Source: Euptelea pleiosperma (lineage: Eukaryota; Streptophyta; Magnoliopsida; Ranunculales; Eupteleaceae). From it: 64,000 nt of DNA. The stretch covers positions 26,684,978 to 26,748,977 of the forward strand of contig CM068553.1 in assembly GCA_035048495.1 (NCBI GenBank), in the 5' to 3' direction. Below, in pieces: positions 1-10,400 of the stretch. Under the pieces are notes generated by a model. That model was not told the origin of the DNA and made no database searches. It saw only the letters and a program-made list of their open reading frames with translations. Made by a program: the position numbers and the translations under genes. Within the stretch, counting starts at the first letter, position 1; every line of letters begins with the position of its first letter.

Positions 1-608
1 CATAATATATGGTACCGTGGGGTCCGATCGACCGCACCTTTTGACCGGTCGACCGGTCAGGGTCAGTAGACTTCGGTCAGCCACTCAAAGTGGTTGATCG
101 GCCAGTCCTCGCAGACCTTCTCCGAAAAATACCCAAACAATTATACTAACTATCCAGTCTTTAGGATAGCTTCCAAACGATACCAAAAGAACCGAGAGAC
201 ATCTAAGCTTAAATTGATCCACTGGCAACGCGCGGTGTACCCTTAAATGTACGCAAACAACCGCAACACGAGATTCTTGATAGTTGAACGTTCGTTAAGT
301 GAGAATGTACTTTGATCATTTATATCTTCATGCATGAGCTTGACTTTGTCTTTAGTTGAGCTTGAACACTTGGTTGGTTTTCTTTAGCTTTAATTCTTCT
401 TTGATTTGTTGATGAAGTCCACTTGATCTTTGACATTTCAGTCTTCAGCGAGCTCCTAACTCAACGATTTATATTACAGAAGAACTAAGTATTCCTAGGA
501 TTGACAACCAAGACTTTTCAAATCCCACGGACTTCAATGGGATATAAAGCAAAGAGTAATCTAGAGCTGAAATCTCTAATTTAAGAACTGACCAAATCGG
601 TCTTTACA
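1..608 (-). mobile_element. LTR of a Sirevirus-type copia element, cut by window edge
   Basis: Read on the minus strand this begins at 608 with TGTAAAGACC, the same kind of start as the two Sirevirus LTRs further along (TGTAAGGAAT, TGTAAAGAAT). It runs off the left edge. It interrupts a gypsy gag reading that resumes at 609. A 16-bp perfect palindrome (GACCGGTCGACCGGTC) at 43-58 matches the palindrome-rich LTRs known in Sireviruses. Its far end and internal region are outside the window, so it may be a solo LTR or the 5' LTR of a longer element. Confidence 0.55.
43..58. repeat. 16-bp LTR palindrome
   Basis: GACCGGTCGACCGGTC equals its own reverse complement. Shorter versions (CCGGTCGACCGG, CGGTCGACCG) occur at 52226-52251 in another LTR fragment. 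Palindromic repeats of this sort mark Sirevirus LTRs upstream of the transcription start. Confidence 0.7.
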
Positions 609-1660
609 CCTTGCTGTATCTGTCCAGAAGCCAGTGCACCAGTCCAACTCTGTGATGAATGCGGGTCATGAGAACCCGATAGAGCCCTGCAATCTTTGTT
701 TGCAGAATATACATGCCACCGATACATGTCCTTTCAATGAAGGATGTGCCCCACCTGTCCAGGAAGAGGTATGTACGTTCGGTACCTTTAAGCAACCAAC
801 GAAGAATTCCTACAGTCAAACGTATCATCCGGACAACAGGAATCATCCTAATTTTTCCTGGAAACATCAATCAGCTTCACAGCAGCGACCGCAATAGGGC
901 AATTATCCTCCCGAGTTCACTCAACCCAATAGGCGGTATGTCGGTCAGTACTCGCAACCACAGTACCCGTAGTACTAGCCCCTAGAATAACTATTCTGGT
1001 TAAAAACGAGTCCTTCAGAATCACCAAAGTCGGTAGATAGTCACAACTGCATCTCCACCCTACAATTACAATGCCCAATCAAACTCTAATCGCGAGTGGG
1101 TGCCTCAGCTTCCCTTAGATGCACCTCAACAATCTGCTCCTAAGCCTGGTCTCGAAGACCTATTCTCTCAGTTTATGAATATGCAAGAACAATCAATGCA
1201 GCCCCTAAAGCAACGTCTAGGTCAGTTAGAAGACAAGAGATCAAAAGGCAAATTCCCCAGCCAACCTATCGTCAATCCAGAGGGGAATGCGAAGGAGGCA
1301 ATTTATGAGGTAGGTTCTCAATCGCAAAATCAGAACCTTCAAGGTGAGGTACAATCTGTAACCACCCTCCGATCGGGCAAAACTATTGACATGAGAGTGT
1401 CTCCATCTTCGGTGCCCTCAAAATCACCTAATTTTAAATCCAGCACAGAGGAACCCAATTCCAAATCAACCTCTGATGTTTCAACCTTTGCACCAAAATC
1501 AAATATTCTTGTGCAAAAAACTCAAGCTAAGGACAAACCCATTTGTCAACTTAAGCCACCTTTTCGGACAGACTTGTCCAAAATAGACAGGACCAACAAT
1601 TCTCAAAGATCATGTAAGTCTTTAAAGACTTACATCTCAATATCCCGTTCCTTACTGTGA
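609..1660 (+). pseudogene. gypsy gag C-terminal region with zinc knuckle
   Basis: Gag coats retrotransposon RNA. A CCHC zinc knuckle (C-X2-C-X4-H-X4-C) is encoded at 688-729, followed by HPNFSW at about 847-864, a signature of Athila/Tat gag proteins. After stops and frame changes at about 895-1060, an open stretch from 1100 reads PQLPLDAPQQ...LEDLFSQF...RLGQLED and reaches VTTLRSGK near 1365, the usual gag-to-protease linker. A closely related gag lies on the minus strand at 47976-49457. Several in-frame stops show it is dead. Confidence 0.75.
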
Positions 1661-3160
1661 TCAAGCAGATTCTGTCCTACGCCAAGTTCCTACAGGACTT
1701 ATGTACGGTCAAGCGACGGACTCACGTACCAAAGGATGCCTTTTTGGCAGAGAAAGCCACTGTGTTCATTCAACGCAATGGTATTATCAAGTTTAAGGAT
1801 CCAAATAGCCCTACCGTTCAATGCGCAATAGGGAATAATTTCACTTGCACCGCCCTACTAGATCTAGGATCCAGCGTGAATCTACTATCGTTTTTCGTTT
1901 ATCAATAGTTGGGCTTAAAAGACATGAAGCCTACCAAGGTCACATTAAAACTTACTGACCAATCAATCAAAATTCCTCGAGGAATTATTGAAGATGTCCT
2001 TGTGGAAGTCGCTGAATTTTATTACCCAGTAGACTTCATAATTCTCAAAACGAAGCCATGTCCGGACAATAGGATCCCAATCAAAGTTTAAAAAGGCTAG
2101 TTCGGGAACTGAGCGTTTTATCTCAAAAAGGTGAGGCGTAGCCTCGAGGCGGTACCGAGGCGTAAGCCTCATTTAAGCCTCAATGTTTTTTAAAAAAGTA
2201 CTTAAAAAATTCTTAGAAAAATATAATTAATTCTACAAAAATGATAAACAACATATCATGTGAAACAAATAACTTAAATAAGCATAAAAGTAATTGAGGC
2301 TATAAATTTTACCTTAAGAGCGATGATGTCGGAGCTCTGGCTGAATGCATGAATGCTAATATCAAATCTTAAAAAACATAAAGCACATGAAAAACTTACC
2401 AAATCTAAGTAGTCACTAAGCTAAGTCCACTATCTAGTGTACAAATAATATATCAATACTAACAAAGTGCCAAGATAGAGTTAGGAAAGTAGAGCAAGTC
2501 TATAATGTAATAAAAGCTAAAGCTAACAAGTTAACATACAAACACAAAGTCCAATAACTAGAACACAAATCTAAATCCTATTCTTCTAACAACAATCGTC
2601 AATCTTTATTCTTCTTCATCCCTAATATCATCATCTTCCCATTTAATCTTATTCTAGATGGGAAAAACTAGGTATTAAAGGTTAGATTTAGTGTTTCTCC
2701 CCAAATAAAGAGCTTTAGATAACAAGATAAAACTTGTTAAGTCTTTTTTTAAATAAAAGAATTGTGAGGGTATTTTGGGAAAAAGAATGGAAAAAAGTGA
2801 AAAAAATTTAAAAGAGGGGTTCAGCTTTTTCAATTGTACCATGTAAATCTGAGGCTTAAGCCTCACTGAACTGAGCCTAAAACCTCAGAAAGGTACTTTG
2901 TGGTTTAAGCCTCGAGGCTATTTCAAGGCGTAAGCCTCAAACGCCTTTTTAAACTTCGATCCCAATCATCCTGGGCCGACCGTTCCTCGCCGCCGCGAAT
3001 GCACACATCGGGTGTCAGGACAGGAACATGTTGATAGCCTTTGGCAACCTCAAGATAGAAGTTAAAATATTTCGCTTAATGCAACAGCCTGCTAATTTCG
3101 ACATGGTCGTAGAACTGTGTGCCGTTGAGAGTCTTAACTCCGAACTCTCTCGAGGATATT
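1657..3160 (+). pseudogene. gypsy retropepsin, split by a TIR element
   Basis: The aspartic protease that cuts the Gag-Pol polyprotein. The active-site region reads LLDLGSSVNLL near 1855-1890, where the family usually has LLDLGASVNLLP. A TAG stop at 1906-1908 replaces a glutamine codon just after it. The reading continues through KVTLKLTDQS and FIILKTKPCPDNRIPI to 2083. It resumes at 2958 with ILGRPFLAAANAHI, the conserved second half of the fold. The 874 bases between are a later insertion. Inactive. Confidence 0.75.
2084..2956. mobile_element. Non-autonomous TIR DNA transposon (MULE-like)
   Basis: The ends are a perfect 14-bp inverted repeat, AAGTTTAAAAAGGC at 2084-2097 and its complement at 2943-2956. 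It is flanked by an 11-bp duplication, GATCCCAATCA, at 2073-2083 and 2958-2968, with one extra base at 2957. Removing it rejoins the gypsy protease reading, which fixes the boundaries. Inside each end are many GAGGC/GCCTC motifs (for example GAGGCGTAAGCCTC at 2157-2170), giving a longer imperfect inverted repeat; the middle is AT-rich. No transposase ORF. Duplication length fits Mutator-like elements better than hAT (8 bp) or PIF/Tc1 (2-3 bp). Confidence 0.75.
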
Positions 3161-3670
3161 TAAATTAGTGTCTAGAACACTTTTGGGCTGACTTCCAGAA
3201 TCAGCTATATATGCACTTAATGATCTACTAAAGTCAGCTCCTTTGATGTCTACCCCCTCTCCACTCAATGAGTTTGCGCCTCTGCTAACCATGGACAGAG
3301 AACCTAATTCCACCCTCTCAATTTCTACTGAGAAAGAACCTACCAATACTTCTGTGTCCAAGATAGGAATAGGTTAGCTCGGAGGGAGCAGGTTTAAGCT
3401 CCAACTAAGGAGATGTCAAACACTACCCCTATTAGTACCGTTGGAACTGACTCTCTCAACGTGATCCATTGGCAAAGGGATAAGAACTTCCCTAGCTTGA
3501 CAATTCTATTTCTAGTTCCAAAAGGATGACCAATGGAATAATTTTTTATTTTTTCTTATTTTTAGCTGGATGCATCTAGCTCATTGGTTCAGAACTTGGT
3601 AACAACAAAGATAAAAGTGTGGTGCCAAATGCTTAACTTCTAATTTAAAGTTTGGAGGGCCATCTTTTGT

Positions 3671-4821
3671 AGTTGTTTTTATTTGATTTTAATCAATTCA
3701 CTCATTTGTGATTATTCAAGAAAAGGAGGAAGACCATTTGCTAGCATGTTAACTGTGAAAGAAACTAGGTTACTTCTACCAGAGAAGGCTTCGACAAAGG
3801 TAACTAACAATGGATATGACAAAGGAGTTGTTTCCTTTTAGTTTATAAATGACAAAAAACTAGAATTGATATAAGAAGTTAACGGCAATAAATAATAACT
3901 GAAGACAAATGAAAGTATAAAAAGAAAAAGAAAAAAATTGAGATAAGGAAGAAGAAACAGAGTGGAAGCGCATATGCCAATGGAGATAACAACAAGAGTA
4001 TTGGTAGTGAATGAGAAAAAATAACTATAAAGACTGTAAAAATACATTAATAGGTTAACATGTCACCATTTTTTCCTATGACGCGGAATAGCATAGAACC
4101 AATAAGAAATTACACTCATGCCCAGAAGGCAAATCCATTTGGGAAGAGTTGTAGCTACAAAGCTGAATTAGTCAAATGATTTCTAGTGTTTATTCTGGAT
4201 GGCAATATAGTTGGCTTCTGTCTACCATAAGAAAAATCATCCAATATGACATTTAACATAGATGTAATCATGTAAATAACCATTATACAATATATGACAA
4301 AAATTAACTATATAAAAGTTCTATGACCAAACGAAAACATAGATGACTATTATCCATCTGGCTAGTGAAATGAGCACTTTCTTTTTGTGTAGGTAAGTTG
4401 AAATAGAACCCACAACCTCAAGGTCATATCATAGCACCAGCTAGTTGGGTATGGGAAGAACCCCTAAAGAAATAGAACTTCAATATACAACAAATATCTT
4501 ACCAAACCACAGATTGTTTACTCCCCTAATTATTCAGAAAAAAAGACCTAGTGTGTCCAACAAGGCTCCAATTACCAAAGACCTCTTAGGGGCTCCATGT
4601 TTAACAAAATAACACATGTGCTGCATGTCAATATAGATGCCTATCTATAAATTATATAGCATTTACTAAATCACATGAGGGATTGTTACACAATTAGTGT
4701 AGGATAAGCATCAATCTAATATTAATAGAAACAAGAAAATACGAATATATAGGAAAGAAAATAACAAAACAAAACGTAGATTGATACAAAAAATCAAATA
4801 TAAATCCCATTCCATCCAGAC
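3671..4821. other. No gene seen; probable intron 3 of the AHL gene
   Basis: AT-rich DNA downstream of AHL exon 3. I looked for the expected next PPC exon on the minus strand and did not find it. The short ORFs here are A/T-rich chance frames. Confidence 0.5.
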
Positions 4822-4953
4822 CTCATATGTTACAGTGCCACCAGATGTTGCTGGCTGGCGAAGGGTGACATTGCAGATAGCACCAGTTGCAGAGAGAATG
4901 CAAACTGTACGTGGCCCTTGCTGTAAAAAAGCCATGATCTTTGATGCAACATC
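4822..4953 (-). CDS. AHL: AHL exon 3 (PPC domain core)
   Basis: Exactly 44 codons between an AG acceptor (TTTTGTAG) and a GT donor (GTCTGG): DVASKIMAFLQQGPRTVCIL, then SATGAICNVTLRQ, then PATSGGTVTYE. This matches the family exon that follows FTPHVITV...GE. It is intact, with no stop or frameshift, although it lies about 7.7 kb from exon 2. That argues the gene is still spliced across the transposon-filled intron. Confidence 0.85.
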
Positions 4954-6547
4954 CTACAAAACACAAGGTTAAAAAAGGTAAAGGTACGATATATTTTTTA
5001 ACAGCTTCCTATCTTAATCATTTGATTCCTGTATGACCAAGTCAAAACCGTAATTATGGAAAAAAAAAGGAGCAAAAAAGAAAAGACAAGAAAGATGAGC
5101 TCAAACTGCTTACAACATTATTCTACACCATCAGAACAATTTAAGCATAGCACAAGAATGCCATGATCAATTTTATAAGGATTAAATATGTAATGGTCTT
5201 CATACTTATTAAAAAAATGTAATAGCCACCTATAAATTTAATTACGATAACATCCCAAACTGTTGGGTCAGGAGATAATGACACCATAAAAGAGGTGAAG
5301 ACTTGATTGAGCAATCCAGTGGCTTGGAACCTCAATATAAAGATCTTTCTGACTGATTTAAAAAGCTTCATTGCAATCTGAATCTTTTTTTTGTGTAAGC
5401 ATCGCAATCTGAATCTTAAAAAATGTATTTTGTTACATTGTTTGTATTTGGATTATTGACTTGAATGGTTGAAAGTCTGAGTGTCGGGTGTTGTTCAGCA
5501 CCTTGATCCAACAATTGAAACTGATCCAGCTCGGGCGATCAGAATGATCACCCCAAGACTCTACGAGATGATCCGAGACAATTTAGGGCGTTTTTACTCC
5601 TTTGCTAAGTGCTAACAATCACAGATGGAGTGAGGAAAGCCAAGACTGCACAGGAACTGAAATAGAAACCACTATCTAAGATCTAATAGAATAGGGAAAA
5701 AATCGAAAAAGAAAGAGATAGAGAGAGGGGGATAGAAAGAGGGAGTGACTCTCAGCTGACAAAACCTTGATTGGTTCACAATTAACGCCACCACAAGCCC
5801 GAAGTCGACACCGTCGGAATCTTGTCTTGCACCGATAAGGTGCTGGAATTCTTTTGTCATTTTTCAATATCCATCCGTGCTCCTCCCTGTTTCAACCATT
5901 GCCACCGTTTTTTTTCCATTGTCGTGCACTGAATATCCATTGCCAGAATTTCTCCTGTTCCGGCACACGTCATATCAACGCCTTCACACTGGTCGAGTTC
6001 CATCGAGGTTTTGTTAGGGTTAGGGTTTCATTAAAAACCTTCAGGCAATCGAGAGGTTGAAGACAACCTCATCTTCTTGGGCTTTAGCAACAAAATTGGG
6101 CCCAACTTCTCATTTTTGTGGGCTGGTTTTTTGGGAACTAGTCAACTGAAACAAGTTTTTTTTCAAATAGATCTATTCTTCAAATAGATTACCAAAGTTT
6201 CATCCCCAATAGATCATCGTCTGGTTGAGATTGTTGATTCAACTTGAACAATCTGAATGAGTTATGTCCGGATCGATCAAGTTGAATCGGCGATCTAAAC
6301 AACCATTGGTGATAGCCGATTCACCTTGGTTTTATGTCTTGCCAAAGGGATCGTGCGATTCATCTCGGGATTGTCCAAACCTTTGAACCATGATGACTTA
6401 AGGATATCGTCGAACCTATGTTAGATGCTTTGCATTCTGGCAAATTTTTCTTGTGCGGGAGATGGTGATTATGGATTATCAAATTTTATTAGCACATGTT
6501 AAGTGATGACCAACTGAATCTTTTAATGATGGCAACTATGATTGATC

Positions 6548-6578
<31 letters not shown>

Positions 6579-7440
6579 CTCTCAATATTCAAGAAAATTA
6601 AAAAGAAATTACAACAATCACTCTATGGATTAGAGCAAGATGAGGTGTCGGAATGGAGAATAGGCGAGGGAGACGACCAACTTTTTATGTTGACCAGACT
6701 TCTGAGATCATGAAGGGGGGGGGGGGGGGGGCGAGAGAATCCGACACTTTTGTCACTCCAGATTACCAGGGTGTGGAAGAGAAGAAGAAGTTCTTGAAGA
6801 AATGCCTGGTTGGTCGTCTTGAAGGAACCAAGCAATTTGAAGTCTGTGCAAATTTGGGTTGGCATTGGAATGTTCCAGTAGGGGTAAAGATTAGAAGATT
6901 GTGTAAGGTCTCCTTTTCATTTTCCCATATGATTTGGAGGCCATGAAAATGCTTCGGGTGGGTAAGAGATTGATGGGCAAAATTTTTCTTTATTTGGATG
7001 TTTGGGGAAACTCTATGGGTAGCTCTATCTAGGGGAGGGAGGTTCATGAAGGGTGGGTCAGGATTTTGGGCTACCTCTTCATCTTTGGATTTCATGTCTT
7101 TAAGATAATTTGGGATATTTGTGGAGGTTTTGTGAGGATAGACGGAGACACTACAAACTTTGTGCGTGGAATGGGCAAGGATGCAGGTTCGGGCAAGTGA
7201 TGAGATCCCTAAAGTAATTAATATTTGCTTTGATGGGATTGTTTGTTCTGTTATATTCTGTGCAAGTAGCTCCCGTCAATGACCGTAGCTCCAAAGGATA
7301 CAGAGGAGAAGCCAAGACCACAGGGCATTTCAGATCTACTATCTCTTAGGGATCAGATGAAGAGGTTCCCAAGAGCAGAAAGAAGTGGTCCGGTGTTGCA
7401 ACAATAGAAGGATGGAGACGATGACGTGACTCGCAACTTT

Positions 7441-7471
<31 letters not shown>

Positions 7472-10400
7472 GGGGGTGTCAAATACGGAGATGGGGCGCA
7501 TGTCTGCAGCAAGAAGTCATGGGCGGCATGCGGTAGGTCATCGTGAGAAGGGGAGAACCAAAAAAGGTGGCTACGTGGAGAGACTCCTTTCATTTTCATC
7601 CTGAGGAGGAACGTGTGTTGTTCAGTTGTTCAATGAGCGGGAGAAGGGGGGAGTGCCTTAGAGAAGAAACACGTGGAATAGGGGTGGTTTCGATAATTAC
7701 TGCGGCCATATGAATGGAGGGGATTCCTTATCTTCAAGGGGCTATATCCATAAACACGTGGATAGAGGAGCAAGGTCGTTGGCTAGTCTCGGATGGGGAA
7801 AGAAGGGAGGAAGGGCTTATGGAGTAGATTTCGTGTGGACGCAACACCATATAAAACCTTATGAGTCATCTAATTTTAAATATCGATTAAGATCCAATAG
7901 AATGGGCGAGGTTTGTATGAGAGATCAAGAGGGATTTGGTGGGTCCCAAAGGAAGGGAAAAGGAATGGTGATTCGAGAAGGTGGAAGGCCAAAAGGTAAA
8001 TTTCGTTTTAGAAGGGAGGAGTTTCTGAAGTATAACAAAGGTAAGGGTCCTCTAGACTATCTAATAATGGGTTTGATTCCTAGACTAATATTATTGTCTA
8101 GCATGCCAAATTACACAGATGGGAGCCCTCTGCTGGAGGGGAAATAAGGTTTGAGGAAGGAAGCTTTAAATTTCACAAAGGGAAGTCTTCTACTAGAGGA
8201 CCCAAGTCCTTGTCTTCTTTAGATGAGAGGAACTTGTTCATGTTTATACTCCCTCTTGAGTTGTTGCTTGTACCTTTTTGGTAATCCTTTTTGAGGGCTT
8301 TCTGGGTTGTATTGGGGGGTTCTCCCATCTTAATCATACTTTATACTTGTATATAAAAGAAGGCTATAATTACAAATGGAAATGATTAAAACAATTTCTT
8401 TTATCTCACTTTAATTTCCTTACATCTAAATAAAATTTTGATTACACGTAGAAAGGTCACAAACACAAACCTTTAACTCTAATCATCTCAATCCTCACTA
8501 TGACCCCCAGCAGACTGATTCCCTAAGTACTTATAGTACTGGGCCCATGACAAAACACGTAAATTATATGCCTAAACAATATAAACTATTAACTACTATG
8601 TTCACAAATATCTATATAATTAATACTAAACTAATTAGAAATAAACAATGCATCAAATATGCATGCAATTGATGCATTAAAGTTTTCCCTCTTATTTTAA
8701 AGTGTTGAATTTTTAATATTTTCATTAAACGAATATTTTAATTTTTTTTAAATTAATGCGAAAACACTTGTGATAAATAAGTAATGAATGATAATTGGTT
8801 AAAGTAATGAATCAATATTATATATAATTTACAAATCATATCTACTATTAACTTATAAAAAAATAACATTTTCCCTAATGTTTTAAAATATTAAGAAAAA
8901 GTTTAGTCCAACCAAGTTATAAATTGAAGTTATACAAATATTCATTTATGCACAACCATAGATGTTTAAGGTGAAAACCAAAGAAATTGGTTTTCCCCAA
9001 ATTTTGAGAACTTTCATCACCCTAAAAATTCTTAAATTTGTATACAAATCCATTGAAATGGCATCATAAATCCATAGATCTATCTTTAAACACGATTTCT
9101 AACAAGATACAACAAGAAATTTGAGTTTAGTTAAAATAGTTTCTAATTACCTTGAAAATTTGAATAACACCAAGTTTTGTTTCAATTCGCTCTAACGATC
9201 AATTCGGGCAACAAAAAAATCTGGGTGCAGTGGTTATTTTGTGTGAAAATGATTGGAAGTCAATTGATTTGAAAAAATCAAGGACATGTTTAAAGAGGGT
9301 TTTTTATAAATAAAAGATTTATTGAAAACAAAGGAAGGCTTACAGAACCTTGTCTAAAAGAGGTCGATATGACCTTCAAATCCAGGGGAAACAAGGAAAC
9401 GTGAAAAAACTAGAAAAGACCAGGGAGCCAAAGACATCAGTTCCTTGCGCAAAGAGTATCAATGCGGAAAACAAAGTCCTCGAAAAAAAGGCCGCTACAT
9501 TCCAAGAAAAACTAATGCCGTCAAAAGCCCTTTGGTTTCTTTCCTTCCCCAGGCCCAGAGCGATGGCGAAAGGCAGCAACCTCCAAAAAATGTTTCCTCT
9601 AAAGGAGAAGGCTTGGGACTGCCAGTTGATAACAAGATCCATTAGGGTGCCCAGCATCATCCAGCTCATCCCGAAGTCAAGAGGAAAAAAGACCAAACCT
9701 CCTTGGCCGCTTCGCAAAAAACCAGAAGACGGTCGTTGTTTCACCAAAGTGACGGCACATCCAGCAAAAGTCTGCTATGATAATACTTCTGGACCACAAC
9801 CGGTCCACTGTCAGAATCTTACCCAAGGAAGCCTCCCAAGTGAAGAACGCCACCTTAGAGGGGACTATAGGGGTCCAAACTGTAGAAGAAGGGAATGACG
9901 GCCAACTGAAGAATGTAAAACCTCATAGAAGGAAAGACCCGAGAATGAGCCATCTTTGGTCCATATCCATATCCTTCTGCCATGACCCGATGGTGCGAGA
10001 TGGACGTCATGCAGGCGGAGAAGTCTAGAGAGGTGCTCTACCTCCCAATCATTGAGGTTTCTCCTGAACCTGAAATTCCAACCAATAACCTCTCCGTTAG
10101 AAAGGATACAATCTTGGATGGACCTTTCTTTCTTCTTGGAAAGAGAATAGAGATCTGGAAAATCTACATTTAGGGGTGCCTCCCCGCGCCATAGGTCCTC
10201 CCAAAACCTAATCATGTATCCCAATTCCGTTGCAAATCTGACACCTCTATCGAAAATAGAAGTGGACTTGGAAATGCCCCTCCACAAACTGCATCCATAC
10301 GTAGTGCGAAGCGGTCTACTCGCCCACCCGAAGGAGACCCCGTACTTGCCCGCAATGATCTCCCGCCAAGGGCTTAAAAGCTCATCCCCGAACCCCCAAG

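Larger units (their letters stand above)
609..3670 (+). mobile_element. Ty3/gypsy (Athila/Tat-like) remnant, pol missing
   Basis: Successive pieces read as gag (609-1660) and retropepsin (1660-2083, resuming 2958-3160). An untranslated tract follows, ending near a 'TTTAAAGTTTGGAGGG' stretch (about 3640) typical of the 3' part of Tat/Athila elements. No reverse transcriptase, RNase H or integrase can be read. The element is interrupted by a TIR transposon (2084-2956) and broken on the left by an LTR (1-608). It lies downstream of AHL exon 3 on the opposite strand, so it would sit inside intron 3 if that gene continues past the left edge. Confidence 0.7.
6650..8370 (+). mobile_element. LINE remnant (ORF1 part and 3' end) in AHL intron 2
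   Basis: The left part encodes a broken ORF1 N-terminal domain (see next entry). The middle (7260-8150) is basic, Gly/Arg-rich frame like the ORF1 linker. The right end (about 8215-8350) has the T/G-rich tail with 'TTTTTGGTAATCC...GGGTTGTATTGGGG' and TATATAAAAG, resembling plant L1 3' ends. ORF2 is absent, so the element is internally deleted. It is on the opposite strand to the host gene and to the other LINE piece at 9.3-10.5 kb, so they are separate insertions. Confidence 0.55.

Noticed and set aside
4711..4935. The 74-aa ORF over AHL exon 3 taken as a gene
   Set aside because: Only the 44 codons between the splice sites match AHL; the hydrophobic C-terminal part is intron read-through.
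6013..6027. Interstitial telomere repeat
   Set aside because: Only two to three TTAGGG units in a row; plant telomeres are TTTAGGG and short telo-boxes are common in plant DNA.
7710..8147. 145-aa basic plus-strand ORF as a host gene
   Set aside because: It sits between LINE ORF1 text and a LINE-like 3' end and has the Gly/Arg-rich look of an ORF1 linker. No plant gene family recognised.
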